Assembly (NCBI GenBank): GCA_031772625.1
Contig: CM062817.1
Coordinates: 888,322,184 to 888,386,183 of the forward strand
Length of the DNA stretch: 64,000 nucleotides
From: Pinus tabuliformis
Lineage: Eukaryota; Streptophyta; Pinopsida; Pinales; Pinaceae
Direction of reading: 5' to 3'
Positions 44,605 to 55,287 of this stretch are shown piece after piece. The first letter of the stretch is position 1, and every line of letters begins with the position of its first letter. The notes beneath the pieces were generated by a model, which was not told where the DNA came from, did not search any database, and worked only from the letters and a program-made list of their open reading frames with translations. Position numbers and translations under genes: made by a program.

Positions 44605-45514
44605 AGGCTACATGGTCTTCCTAAGACCATGTCAGTGATAGGGACAACCGTTTCATGGGCGGGTTTTGGCAGGAGCTTTTCTGATTGGTGGGGACGGAGT
44701 TGACACAAAGTACCAATTATCACCCACAGACGGACGTGCAGACAGAGATAGTTAACAAGTGGCTGGAGGGCTACTTGCGTAACTATGTTAGTGGGCAGCA
44801 ACAAGCATGGTTGAAGTGGCTGCATCTTGGGGAGTACTGCTACAACACTTCACATCACATGTCCATTGGTATGTCAACATTCTATGCCTTATATGGATAT
44901 CATCCTTTATCTTTGCTGACATGATGTTTGGTGATAGCAAAGCTCCTAGAGCCAAGATTTGGATCCAAGAGGGTCAAGATATCCTCCGAGCTCTCAAGGA
45001 TAACATGGCTACAGCGCAAAACCAACAGAAGCTGTATGCCGACAGAGGTTGGGTGGAGAGATAGTTTGAGGTAGGGGACATGGTCTACCTACGATTACAG
45101 CCATACCGATAGTCGTCACTGAAGCTGAAGGGGGCTGAGAAGCTCAAGCCCCACTTTTATGGCCCATACAAGGTGATACGCAGGATTGGACAAGTTGCAT
45201 ATGAGTTGGAGCTGCCCCGAGGCAGCAAGATTCATAACGTTTTTCATGTATCATGCCTGAAGAAGGCATTAGGGCAGCAGCAGGTGACAATGACAAATGA
45301 GCTACCACCCATGGATGATGAGGGACATTTGGTGTTGCAGCCGGAGGCTATCATTGATACCAGGGAGAGACAGCTGCGGAGCCGGACGGTCCGGGAATTC
45401 TTGGTGAGGTGGAAGAATTTGCCGGATGAGGATGCCACTTGGGAGAGTGAGAAGATCTTGCAACATCCATCACTTCAGTTGCTTGAGGACAAGCAACATT
45501 TTGCCGAGGGAGAC
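44605..45514 (+). CDS. gypsy-D integrase C-part and chromodomain (fossil)
   Basis: Continues the integrase core after element F: VNKWLEGYLRNYVSGQQQ, WLHLGEYCYNTSHHMSIGMS. The C-terminal part AYELELPRGSKIHNVFHVSC follows, then a chromodomain with VREFLVRWKNLPDEDATWES (45.39-45.45 kb). Chromodomains direct integration by binding histone marks and define the chromovirus branch. The end of Pol runs directly into the purine tract GCCGAGGGAGAC before the 3' LTR. A few breaks are present. Confidence 0.75.
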
Positions 45515-46834
45515 TATAATATTCCTAATTAGCCATGGCTAATTGGAATATTCAATTTTGCTCAATTTTTGCCTTCTATAGTGATTTATAAATAAAAAGG
45601 TGAGGAAGGAGGACATAACTCCCTTTTAGAATAAAAAGTCACTTCCTAGTAACACAACGTTGTGACTTAAAGGGGAGTCAAGGGGGGCTAAAGGGGGACG
45701 CAGAGATGGAGCCCACGCAGACACTTGGAGGGACTGCACAGGAGGGAAGAAACACATGGCAAGCGGGGAATTACGTTGGAGGAGGTGAGCCTAGGGATTG
45801 AGAGAGGCAAAGGCTATAAAAGAGAGAGAAGCCCCCTCATTTTGATCATACAGTTATGAGCATTTGTGATAGTCATTTCGACTTAGAGCACGCTGGCTGT
45901 TTAGCTAGTCTGCAGCACTGTTTAGTGCATTGAGTGTCTCCGTTTGGAGATCTCACCCTTAGCCTCGGGGGACTTCGAGTGCCTGCTCGGGCAAGGTATT
46001 TCCATTGGCATTTCAGCAGTAGATTCATTAGCATTTCAGCAGCAGTTTCATCAGCGTTTTGGAGGACTGCGCAACACTGAGAGAGGGACGCAGTTCTTTC
46101 TGGCAGGAGTTTTGGGTTGAGGGTTTGTAGTAGGATTTGTGCTGAGAGATAGAGCAGGGGATCAACCCTTGCATATTGGAGAGTTTTGGTAGGGGTTTCA
46201 GGCAGATTTCTGGAGGGTTTCATTCAGTGGCAGCGCAGAGCATTGAGAGACTGCGCAGAACCCCAAGGGGGTGATTTTTGGGGATCAGCCATTTCAGAAA
46301 TGCATTCTGGGCTTTTCTGGATTTCTTGAGTAAAGTCCGATTCCAAAGTTTCAGCCTTTTCTGAGGAGGGGAGCAGCCCCAAATCCTCATTTGATTTCTA
46401 GCAGCAGCAGTAGCACAACAGTTCTCCAGCAGCTTGGATGCAGTTCAGAGAGGGGCCATTCCTTTGCTATTCTGAGTGTATTTCTTCACTTGCCTTGTGC
46501 AAATCGAGGTGCCATCTTTCTGATCACTTCCTGTACTCATTCTATTACTCAGTATAATAAAATGGCTTAGCATTTCTCTTTGCATTTCTGAGCATCTGCT
46601 TATGGTTATATTGTTATATGTTGCACAATTGTTATTTGTATCTCTTTGAGCATTCTCGGCTATTATACCACTTGTATGTTTCCCCTATACTCTTAGACAG
46701 AGTTTGGAATGGGCTAGGTAGCCTCCGGATCTCGTCCTCTTTCAGAGGCGACATATCTGGTAAATGCCCTCCCAGTCCATCTCTGGTTGGAGTTTGCTTG
46801 TGTTTGAGGAATATTCCTGATAAGGGATATTACA
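45515..46834 (+). repeat. gypsy-D 3' LTR
   Basis: Starts TATAATATTCCTAATTAGCC and ends GGGATATTACA, followed by the target copy CTTAT. It matches the 5' LTR along its whole length with scattered differences, several per 100 bases in the first 400 bp by eye. Confidence 0.85.
45815..45822 (+). promoter_or_regulatory. TATA box of gypsy-D 3' LTR
   Basis: TATAAAAG preceded by GAGGCAAAGGC and followed by a GAGA-rich leader, about 300 bp into the LTR. The 5' LTR has CTAAAAAAG at the matching place (near 30833). Confidence 0.45.
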
Positions 46835-48632
46835 CTTATGTATGGTTATGTGTGTTGGCGTCGTCATTGATGGTCATGAGTCTTAGGATTTAATAAAGTC
46901 CTTTTCTGAGATTCTAGGATGTTGATGTTTGGAAATCTAGGGTGTTGTAGTGAAACCCTAGTGAAGTTAAAGTTGTTTAGTATGTGTGATATAATAATCT
47001 GAAATCTATTAGATGATTGTTGAAAAATGAAAATCCAGGGTTAAACCCTAGTAGTGACTTTGTCTAATGTGAAATATAACAATCTGAGATTTATGCATGT
47101 AATGATTGTTGAGATTGGAAATCTAAGGTTTTGGAATTAACCCTTAGTCAAAGTAAAATCTCTGAAATATGATTTTGAGATTTGTGAAGAATTGGTTGAA
47201 ATTTTAATTTTTTGGTTGAGTATGATGATTGCTCGGAAATCTAGGGTTTGCAACTAACCTTAGTAGTAGTTGGTCATGTTAGATTGATTGATGGTTGATT
47301 GAAAATCTAGGGGTTTGGAACTAACACTAGTCAGGTTAATGACTAAGCTGTGATTAACTTTGATTTATTCTTTTGTATGGAATCTAGGATTTGTATGAAT
47401 CCCTAGTGAGAAGTCTAACACGTATTTTGGAAGGTTGTCAGATGATTTGTAGATGCATATTTGTGTGAATGGTTTCTAGGGTTTGCTATATGTTGTAGTA
47501 AGACATGTCATACCTTTGGAAGACATACTGAAAACCTAGATGGAATGAGTGTTGTTATGAAGTAGTCTAGGGTGTATGACAAAGTCCCTAGCAAGATGCT
47601 GAAGAGTATATGTCTCTTGTCTATAATTAAATCTGGATATCTGATATGAATAAATTTGAATCTTCCGTATTTTTGATATGGCTAACATCATGCTTCTATA
47701 GTTTTGGTTGTACTTGCTATCTAAGCTGTGCAGGTACACAATCTTGAACTTGGTGAAGATGCTTAATGTGACAAGTAAGTTGTGCAGGTACACAATCTTC
47801 AACTTGGTGAAGATACTCGATGTGACAAGCATGATGAGGTTGTTGATAACTCTGATGAAATGGATGGAAGCCACGAAAAAATTCTCTTATGTCGAAAAAG
47901 AAGAAGCTGATCTCCCAGAGGAAGCATGTATAGAAGTGATCTCCCTAAGATTAAGAGGGAGTTCATATAAAGAGGTGCTTCCTGGTTGAGGGGGAGTGCC
48001 AGATATGGTTCTCTGCTTCATATGTCATGCACTAGACTAGGACTAACAATCGTAAGTCTGAGTGAAGGCCATGAACAGGAAAAGGAAATTGGAGAATGCA
48101 TTTTGAAGTGTTGTTGAAAGAAGAAAAACAGGATCTGACTGAAGAATATGTTGCTGCATATGAAGTAGGAAGAAAAATGTATGATTGAGGAATCTTTTGT
48201 CAAAGATTCGGTTGATAGTCTTACTATGGAAAGTTGAGAAGCAACATCTGTTGCCTGGAAGACCCCGAAGGTTTGTATTTGGTTATGTACATATAAAAGT
48301 ATATTATTGATTGGGGTTGTGTTTGTACAGGTGAATCTCTCGAAGGAAATCATGCTAGTTACCAATCAGTTTGATTCGGAGAGATTGGTCATTCTTGATC
48401 TGCTAGATCAAGGCGTGTTGTGGTTTTGTGAGCGAAGCATTGCCTCGGAGGACATCTAGACAACGGAGGACATCTAGACGACACATTGTGTTGATGTCTA
48501 GAAGTTGGAAAGGTGGTGTTGATCATTGAGCTCTGTTTTGGATACACACTTGGATTTTTGGGTTGATGGTTAGCAAGTAAGCCTGATGGTACCTAGAGGG
48601 GCTAAAAGCTTGAGTCCATCTTAGTCCCACCT

Positions 48633-48816
48633 GGATAGATTGCCCTGGTCAGGAATCTAGTCCATGGCATTGCGGTGCCTAAACAATCGAGTGACTGGTT
48701 GGATAGATTGCCCTGGTCAGGAATCTAGTCCATGGCATTGCCATGCCTAAATTGGTTGACTGGTTGGATAGATTTCCCTGGTTAGGAATCTAGTCCATGG
48801 CATTGCGGTGCCTAAG
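48633..48816 (+). repeat. 65-68 bp tandem repeat in copia-B copy 2
   Basis: Three units start GGATAGATT at 48633, 48701 and 48766. Each contains GGAATCTAGTCCATGGCATT and ends TGCCTAA. Copy 1 of copia-B has a single diverged unit near 2695-2750 (complement strand). Confidence 0.85.
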
Positions 48817-48892
48817 GTTCCTCAGGGTTCATATAGTTTGAGATCTTCCATTGTATATCTACATTATGAATACCTCCCTAGTTAAGAGGGAG

Positions 48893-49846
48893 TGTTGGAA
48901 AAAGTAACTATGTTCGGTCTTCAATAATGTACTTGAGTCATCATGTAATGTACTTGTCAAAAGAATAAAGAATTTTTTTATTATTATTATTGTTGTGACT
49001 TATTAAAGCACGGGTTTCATGCTTGGGTCAACATGTTTTAGGTCAAAGTCCCCATTGAGGACTTCTAGGATTTATTATGAGTCTATAGAATTGTTGTACA
49101 TTTAAAGAGACCCTTCTTGGGCTTTTGAATCATGTAAATCGGTTAAGTATTGAGACTAATATCAATTATGGAACTTTCACACCATGTCGGCCTAAGAGAA
49201 GATCAAGTTGGCCTAAGGACCCATTCAACCCCACAAGAAGCCTATAAAAGGAAGCACATCAAATTCATTTGGAGCATCACTTCTCATCTTCTCATTCACT
49301 GGGCAGAAGTGCGAAAATCCTGTTGCTGGGCAGAAGTGCGAAGTGTATAGCTGGGAAAATCTGTTGCCAGGAAGTTGAAGTGAATGTGAGTTTGGGGGAG
49401 TCTAAGGAAAAGAGAAAAATCGAAATTTTGGTGGTGGTCTCACTCTGTTTCGTGCTCTGAATTGGGAGAACGAAGTCTTCCAAGTTGGACTGCTGCAGGT
49501 TGCTGCATAGTTGAAGTTGCTGGGAAGAGGTCAATCTTTTGGAGGCTGGCTTGGTGTGGAGGGAAGGTTTGGTCAAGGTCTAGGGTGAAGAGTCTCAAAG
49601 AATACTATTGAAAGGGTCTCAAAGAATACTATTGAAAGGAAGAATTACTTTTACTGAGTTTTCCCCTTGAGGGGGGTTTTGCCATGGCATGTGCCTACAT
49701 CTTGTGTCCATTGTTTTATGTACTACTGCTTTTGGTGATTGCTTGATGAACTAAAGAAAGAAGATATAAAGAATTGTAATAATAAGAAACATCACAAATA
49801 ATTATCAAGATCGAGAAAATCTTTACTGCCTTTTTGATTTCCAACA
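48893..49846 (+). repeat. copia-B 3' LTR (copy 2)
   Basis: 954 bp from TGTTGGAAAAAGTAAC to GATTTCCAACA, preceded by the polypurine tract GTTAAGAGGGAG. It has a TATA-like CCTATAAAAGG near 49241 and a near-perfect 26 bp duplication, GGGTCTCAAAGAATACTATTG repeated in part, at 49585-49635. Related in reverse complement to 732-2610. Confidence 0.8.
49243..49250 (+). promoter_or_regulatory. TATA box of copia-B LTR
   Basis: TATAAAAG preceded by ACAAGAAGCC, about 350 bp into the LTR, a typical U3 position. Copy 1 has ATATATAGGC at the corresponding complement near 2285. Confidence 0.45.
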
Positions 49847-50737
49847 ATTAATATCATTGGGTCAAGTGCAGAACATTCAGAATGCAAGAGTTCACTTATA
49901 TACTGTATTTAAGCCCATTGTTGGCATTTTACAGAAAATTATAAAGGCAATTAAAAATTTGTATGTCAAAGAATCAATCCAAGAAAATTGTCAGAGGACT
50001 TTCTTATGATATCCCTTAGTTTATCCGTCTTCCATTCTTTTAGCAAAAATAAATTCATTTGCAAGGGGCAAGAATGGCTGTTAATAGAGAGCATGTTTCC
50101 AGTAAGAACATTTTGTAATTTTTTAGTCAAAATTTTGGTTTTATAATTTCTTCTACCCTCTAAAGAACAAACTCATCCTATTCTGTGTTCCATGCTGTTG
50201 AATTCTGTGTGTGGCCATTATGATGTACCTTGGAAGCAATTGTATCTATGAAATCAACTTCAGAGTTCATTTAGTTCATTCCATCTAATAACATTGATGC
50301 TACTTAGGATGCAGAAGTAACTTATTGTTCATGGCATTTATTTTAATGCTTTTGAAAAGGGCCCATGGCATAGATTGTGCTAGAATGGGATTCTTAAGAT
50401 TATGCATTATGCTTACACATGCTCATTTAGTTTTTACCTTTTCGATTGTTGGAAGCAAGTATCCATTGGGAACACCATGCTTTGCTTGAACTAGAAGAAA
50501 TAAGGGCAAAAATATAACCAGTAAACAAAATCTTTGGATTTACCTTGCTGTGTGTTCATCATATCTGGGCTCTCTTATTCTTTTGGACTCTATGTTCATT
50601 AAGCTTTCGGGTTCTCTTGCTTCCTATTTATTTGTATATATTGAGCTCATTTAACATGGGGTATCTGCAGCTAGACAAAAGAAACTACATTATGTAGTAA
50701 ATGATAATGCTATCTTCTTTTTCTGCATATGGAGCAG
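49847..50737 (+). other. Intron-like sequence before host exon
   Basis: AT-rich, no repeat family recognised and no open frame with family motifs. It ends in a pyrimidine-rich stretch (CTATCTTCTTTTTCTG) and GGAGCAG, which fits a splice acceptor at 50737/50738. It is the only part of the window, together with the two exons, that looks like ordinary gene-associated DNA. Confidence 0.45.
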
Positions 50738-50944
50738 GTGGGTGCAAATGTTGTTCGTCTTCACATTGATGGAGTGGTGGTTGGAGAGAAAAGCATAGCA
50801 TATGCATTACAGAATAGTGTCACAGGAGAGATATCAAAGCCCCTAGACTTAATTGGTACTAATGACAACACCAGTGGTGTACAGGGATATGCCCATTATG
50901 TTAGGGTGCTAACCCAACCAGCTGTTACAAATCATTATGTCAAG
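50738..50944 (+). CDS. Host gene exon, product unidentified
   Basis: A 69-codon open block between a good acceptor (TGGAGCAG before it) and a donor (GTCAAG then GTGCATAG after it), both in phase 0. It reads VGANVVRLHIDGVVVGEKSI and later SVTGEISKPLDLIG, then VQGYAHYVRVLTQPAVTNHY. The alternation of short hydrophobic strands and turns suggests a beta-rich domain. A concanavalin-like fold is possible but only a guess. Codon use looks like a normal protein and no break is present. It may be an internal exon of a large gene whose other exons lie outside the window or were separated by elements. Confidence 0.5.
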
Positions 50945-51098
50945 GTGCATAGTTGTAAACAGAACTTGGAAGCCAGTTAACTGTATGATTGGAGTGATCA
51001 TGTGCTTGTTCTCCAACATGTTAGGAATGCCACTTGCTTAATGATGTTACAAACATTTTACTTATGCTTTGTGGTTTTTACATATCTGGCATCAACAG

Positions 51099-51200
51099 AA
51101 TCCCCCGCTGGAATTGGCACTTGATGGTTCATCTGGTGCCTCAGATGACCATGAACTGGAGGAAAGCGGTGATGGTGCATGGAGTGTTGTTGGAGGCAAA
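51099..51200 (+). CDS. Second host gene exon, product unidentified
   Basis: A 34-codon open block after acceptor ATCAACAG and before donor GTGAGTAT, phase 0 at both ends, so it joins the previous exon in frame across a 154 bp intron. It reads NPPLELALDGSSGASDDHEL and ends GAWSVVGGK. The acidic, serine-rich start suggests a flexible linker. The conserved open frame with correct splice sites on both sides is the main evidence that these are real exons. The ATG at 50729, upstream of the acceptor, is probably not a start. Confidence 0.5.
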
Positions 51201-51507
51201 GTGAGTATTTTTTGCAAACTCAAAAATTTCAGTTAGATATGGGCAATGATTTACTATTTGAAAAAAGTTGTTAATTTAAAGTGTACTTGAAGGTGAGATG
51301 CTTTTTGCAATTTGACAAGGTGTCTGTCTTTCCTTCATACTGTGATAGTTTGAAAGATAATTCTCTATTGTCTAAGGTATTAATATGAACAAATCTGACT
51401 TCACCTGATATTTGAAGCATGTGTAGAGTAAAATTCTACTATTCTTTGTAGCTTTTAACAGGATTTCATAAGACAGACAAAATAATTTACCCAGGAATAC
51501 CAGACAG

Positions 51508-53085
51508 TGTTAGAATGCAGAACATGATACCTGAGAATAAAATCCATGTAACATGACAAAATAAATGGCAACTTTACACCAGAAGTTCACTGTTGTGGAT
51601 ACATGTTTGATGAGTGCATTTGAAACTTTGTATTTGGCCAGGATAAATGAAATCAATTCAAATTGCAATGCAAATATCACATACTGCCAGAAAGCTAATT
51701 TTCCACTGTTCTATGTTGTCACAATCACTTACCCAATTCTTTCTTCAATTAGCAATCACTTCTAAACAAATTTAATCTTCCAATAAGAATGAGAAATTGT
51801 AGATAGAACAGTAAATCCAATATGCAATAGAAGACAACCAAGAGTAATGACAAGGGACACAAGATTTGGTCAAAGACCAGGGAAAAACCTTACAAGGGGG
51901 AAAACCCTTTCAAATTCTTCTTTTATTATATTGTCATCAAATGTTCAGCAGAGATATGATGTTCCAATTCATCAATAATGAGTCAAAGGTCAACAACTTT
52001 GACTATCCAATTCATCTAACCAATATCCAATGGGAGATGAGCCCAAAAGTCAAATCTGATCGAAAGTCAAAATCTGCAAAGTCAACAGTAGTCAAAGGTA
52101 CCCTAAACAATCAACGTTCAGCAGTCAAATCAGCTCGGTCAACAGTCAAAATATTTGGCCTCCTTTTCTGGTCAAACTTCAGTCAATAGTCCCAAAAAGT
52201 CTCGGTCAAAGGAGAGCGAAAGCTGTGGTCAAACATCAGATTCCTGTGGTCAAACTTCAGTCAATAGACCTGTGGTCAACCCAAGTCAAAGTGCCCAAAA
52301 AATTTGGTTCACCAAGAAATTTGGCCTCCAAAAATCAGACTTTTACAAGTCAAACCAAGTCAAAATGCCAAGTCAAAGTTGGTGAACGGCTGCCCAAACA
52401 AAAAGTCAACGCAAAAAATCAAATCAGCCTCCTTCCCTTTGCATGTGTGAGCTCGGACTCCTTAATTGATGACCTGTACGAACCAATCAAGAGAGGAGAG
52501 AGAAGAAAAGATGAGTTGATGTGATGTGTATTTATATGTGACTTTGGAGACCCAATTTGTCCTTTAGGCCTTTGTATACTTTTGTGTACTTGTGGGTTTT
52601 CCATTAAAAATTATATTTTTCCTTGACCAAATTAAATTCTTCCAAGGGCAAAGAGGGTCTTCTCTGGATGAGGAAGGCTGTCCAAAGGAGGGAATTTGTC
52701 TCTAAGCTGCCAAATTAACACTCCCTTTCAGCTAGGGAGAATTTCCGACTGCATCATAAATCTCATATCAAAAGTCTTGTCATTGTGATCACTGAACCAA
52801 GTCATATTTCATCTCTGCTCATCTGTTGAACACTCTCCAGTCTAAAGAAGAAGAATCATCATCATCATCATAGGGGAGCTCAAGCTACCACCCTATATCC
52901 AAGGACAATATGCGACATCCACTTACCGCAAGGGTAAGGATCACACTCTATTCTATTGACTTGTGACAACATGGAAGATCGACTTAAGGATCACACTCTA
53001 TCATATAGTCTAATGACAATAGGTGAGATCGACTCAAGGATCACACTTTGTCCTATTGTCTGCTGATCTTGTTGAGATTTGTAGC
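51508..53085 (-). mobile_element. copia-J, 3' LTR and tail (minus strand)
   Basis: On the minus strand an LTR starts TGTTAATTTGGCAGC at 52720, directly after CTGAAAGGGAG, a polypurine tract like that of copia-B. The LTR end is placed at 51508 (CATTCTAACA), giving 1213 bp, though this border is less certain. The block GACACAAGATTTGGTC near 51857 with AAGGGGGAAAACCC near 51896 resembles copia-B LTRs. The LTR is rich in GTCAAA words (52.0-52.4 kb). The internal tail to about 53085 is non-coding and contains a 3 x 50 bp repeat. No gag or pol was seen. Broken fossil. Confidence 0.55.
52936..53085 (-). repeat. 3 x 50 bp tandem repeat
   Basis: Units start AAGGATCACACT at 52936, 52986 and 53036, exactly 50 bp apart. 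They share AAGGATCACACT, a TTCTATTG/TCCTATTG-like word and, in the first two units, GAGATCGACT/GAAGATCGACT near the end. Confidence 0.85.
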
Positions 53086-53851
53086 TTGGGAGGTACTCCA
53101 AGCCCTAGCATTCGGTCTTTTGCAAGAAATGACACCACAAATGGACTCGTCGGCTAAGAACCCAAGCATGTGGGCTTTCCACCCAAGTTTGTGGGCTTTG
53201 CACCCAAGCTTGTGGGCATGAAACTACTCGGAGTTTTGTTGATTTGACCCTTGGAGATGAAAGAGCACCGTTAAAGGAGCAAGGGGCAACTTCAAGCACC
53301 AAGAGAGGAGGTTTAGATGATGAGAAATGCATTTTTTATATGTTTATGTGGGTAAAAGAGTCTACAAGTTCAAGTCAACTAGAAATTAGAGGTGGCCTTT
53401 GGAGGGCTTTTCATTGCACCCTAAGGAACATATAAATAAGACACATGGAGACCTCATTTCCTCACATCCAAGTGCAACAGTGAAGTAACATATCATCTGA
53501 ACTAGGCCATAGATATAGAGGAACTCAAGCGAAAGAAAGAAGGATTGATTTGATGCTTCTTGTGATTGTTTTGAGGGCTGAGGAGATCAGAGGCTAGGCC
53601 AAGTAGGAGAGGACCTGTTTTGAGCTATTTGTGCAAGTTTTTGAGTGGTATAATTCTCTGAAATAATGCCAAACTCTGTGTGATTGTTTGGGAGAAGGGA
53701 TGAGCCCTATACCTCAGGTTGGAGGGGGCTCTAAGGCCTAAACAAGGGCTGGAACCACCCTAGAATAGCAGAGAATGGGAGCAGTTTCTTAAGTGAGGAA
53801 GACCACAGTTTGTGGAGGACTGTTAGTGGCAAAGAGGAAGGGATAAACAAG
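53086..53851. other. Unassigned, probably retroelement LTR or leader
   Basis: No open frame with known motifs. It contains a threefold short repeat around CACCCAAG(T/C)TTGTGGGC (53159-53219) and a TATA-like ACATATAAATAAGACAC near 53428 followed by leader-like sequence, suggesting part of another LTR. Gypsy-G starts at 53852 and probably inserted into it. The right continuation would be at 60948, but I could not confirm a target duplication. Confidence 0.35.
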
Positions 53852-55117
53852 TGTCATGTCCCTTCTCAAAAACATTAGTAACAGGGTGCTGCTACACCAT
53901 TTTGCACATTTTTGACTTAGGAAGAGGGCCCCACACTTCGACTTAGGGACTTAGGGGCCAAATCGACTTTATTTGGCAGCGAGTGGAATGTGGGGGCCAC
54001 CCACATGGGGAATTCGAACTAGCCATTCGATATGCTTGGAGGGAAATCAAATGGATGGATGGAGGGGCCAACATGAGGCTAAGGAGGCCCAAGGAGATAT
54101 AAGGAGAGATCAACTCTCATTTTGGCTCATCTTTGACATTTGCAAACAAACACACATTTGTTCACTCTATTGCTTAGTGAGTCTATTGGCTGTTTAGCCA
54201 TGAGTCTTTCACACGGGAGATTCAACCTCTACTTTGGGGGACCATCTGTGCCCACCCTAGGTAAGCTATTCTACAAGAGTTTTCAGGAGTTCTGGGGCAG
54301 TGACACACATCAACAACCAATGCAGAGAAGGGAGTGCGTATTTCTGGGCAACCAGGAATCACACAGAGGGAGTTTTGGACTAGCAGGGATCACATAGCTT
54401 GTCGGGAGGTCAGGGAGTTGAGGTAGCAACATTGGACAGACATTTTCGCTGAAGCTTTCAGCCAGCGGAACTAGCTTCCAGCAATTTGAATTGCTAGGCT
54501 GAGGGACAGCGCAGAGGCCACGCAGTAGATTTTCGTGGTACTCGGGAGCAACTGAGTTGGGCCAAGAGATCATCCGGGAAGTCCGCGATTGGATAACACA
54601 GGTGAAATCAACATTTTGGAGGAGTTTTCAGGTGGATTTACAGGCAGGTTCCAGCAAGTCAAAATTGGCAGCGAGCGTTGAGGTGAGGCTCCAAGGGGGT
54701 CGAAAATCAGAAGTCCAAACCAATGAAAATCCCTTCTGGGTTTTTCTGGGTTTTGGACAAGGAGTCTGGGGTTAAAAGCATATAAATTTCTGGGCAGTTT
54801 TAGTGCACCTTCCAACCATTCGAATTTCAGCAGAGCAGTGGTTTTCTGGGCAGCACAGTGCAGATTGGTGCACCAGCTGGGCAGCCTTCAGCTCAGCCAT
54901 TTTCCTACCTGGGTTTGGTTTTGCTTATCCTTTGAGACAAGCCCAAGTGCACCATTCCATCACCTATTGTATTTTACTTGTAGAAATATAATAAAATGGC
55001 TCAAAAGTTCTCCATTTACAGCTTTTATATGGGTGTTTGCTGAATATTTCATTTTTGTAATTTGCTGCATGTATTATTTGCTTGTTATCACTTGTATTCC
55101 TATTTAGGATCATTACA
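53852..55117 (+). repeat. gypsy-G 5' LTR
   Basis: TGTCATGTCCCTTCTC to TTTAGGATCATTACA, with the primer site one base further. It contains about 190 bp (around 54160-54355) absent from the 3' LTR, and AATATAATAAAATGG near 54985. Confidence 0.85.
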
Positions 55118-55287
55118 GTGGTATTAGAGCCTAGTTATTGGCTCTACTGTGGGGATTGTCTCCTATGAGAGTAGGGGACTAGCAAAACATCACCCACTGG
55201 AGACAAAGGTACAGGAGCAGAGAAAGGGAGTTAGAGATTACTCCAGAGACGAAGGACAGGGGGAAAGCAGTAGCAGAAGAGGAGGAA

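Larger units (their letters stand above)
30534..46834 (+). mobile_element. gypsy-D, chromodomain Ty3/gypsy element split by element F
   Basis: Both LTRs are present (30534-31851 and 45515-46834, 1318 and 1320 bp) with a perfect target duplication CTTAT at 30529-30533 and 46835-46839. A primer site TGGTATCAGAGC lies one base after the 5' LTR. Domain order is gag (31.9-33.0 kb), zinc knuckle (about 33.15 kb), protease (33.43-33.7), reverse transcriptase (34.15-34.6), RNase H (34.85-35.22), integrase HHCC finger (35.44-35.58) and core, then a chromodomain at 45.37-45.48 kb. Element F splits the integrase core. The chromodomain and domain order fit the Tekay-type chromoviruses. Gag-pol is broken about ten times; LTRs differ by several percent by eye. 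Confidence 0.85.
30463..49846 (+). mobile_element. copia-B copy 2, 3' part, hosting gypsy-D
   Basis: After removing gypsy-D (30534-46834) and one CTTAT target copy, 30463-30533 joins 46840 onward. That region carries the CTAGGGTTT-rich non-coding tail and a 3' LTR (48893-49846). The tail matches copia-B copy 1 in the block TGATGGTTAGCAAGTAA with GCTTGAGTCCATCTTAGTCC, and in polypurine-like AAGAGGGAG words. No gag or pol was found in this copy, so only the 3' end survives. Its left border abuts a truncated copia-A LTR at about 30462; whether that was an insertion or a deletion junction is unclear. Broken fossil. Confidence 0.6.

Noticed and set aside
50729-50980. Single-exon 83-residue gene starting at the ATG at 50729
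   Set aside because: A strong acceptor at 50737 and donor at 50944 fit better, and the codons after the donor lose the texture of the preceding block.
52936-53085. CRISPR-like repeat array
   Set aside because: Units are directly adjacent without spacers, the DNA is eukaryotic, and no cas-like gene occurs.
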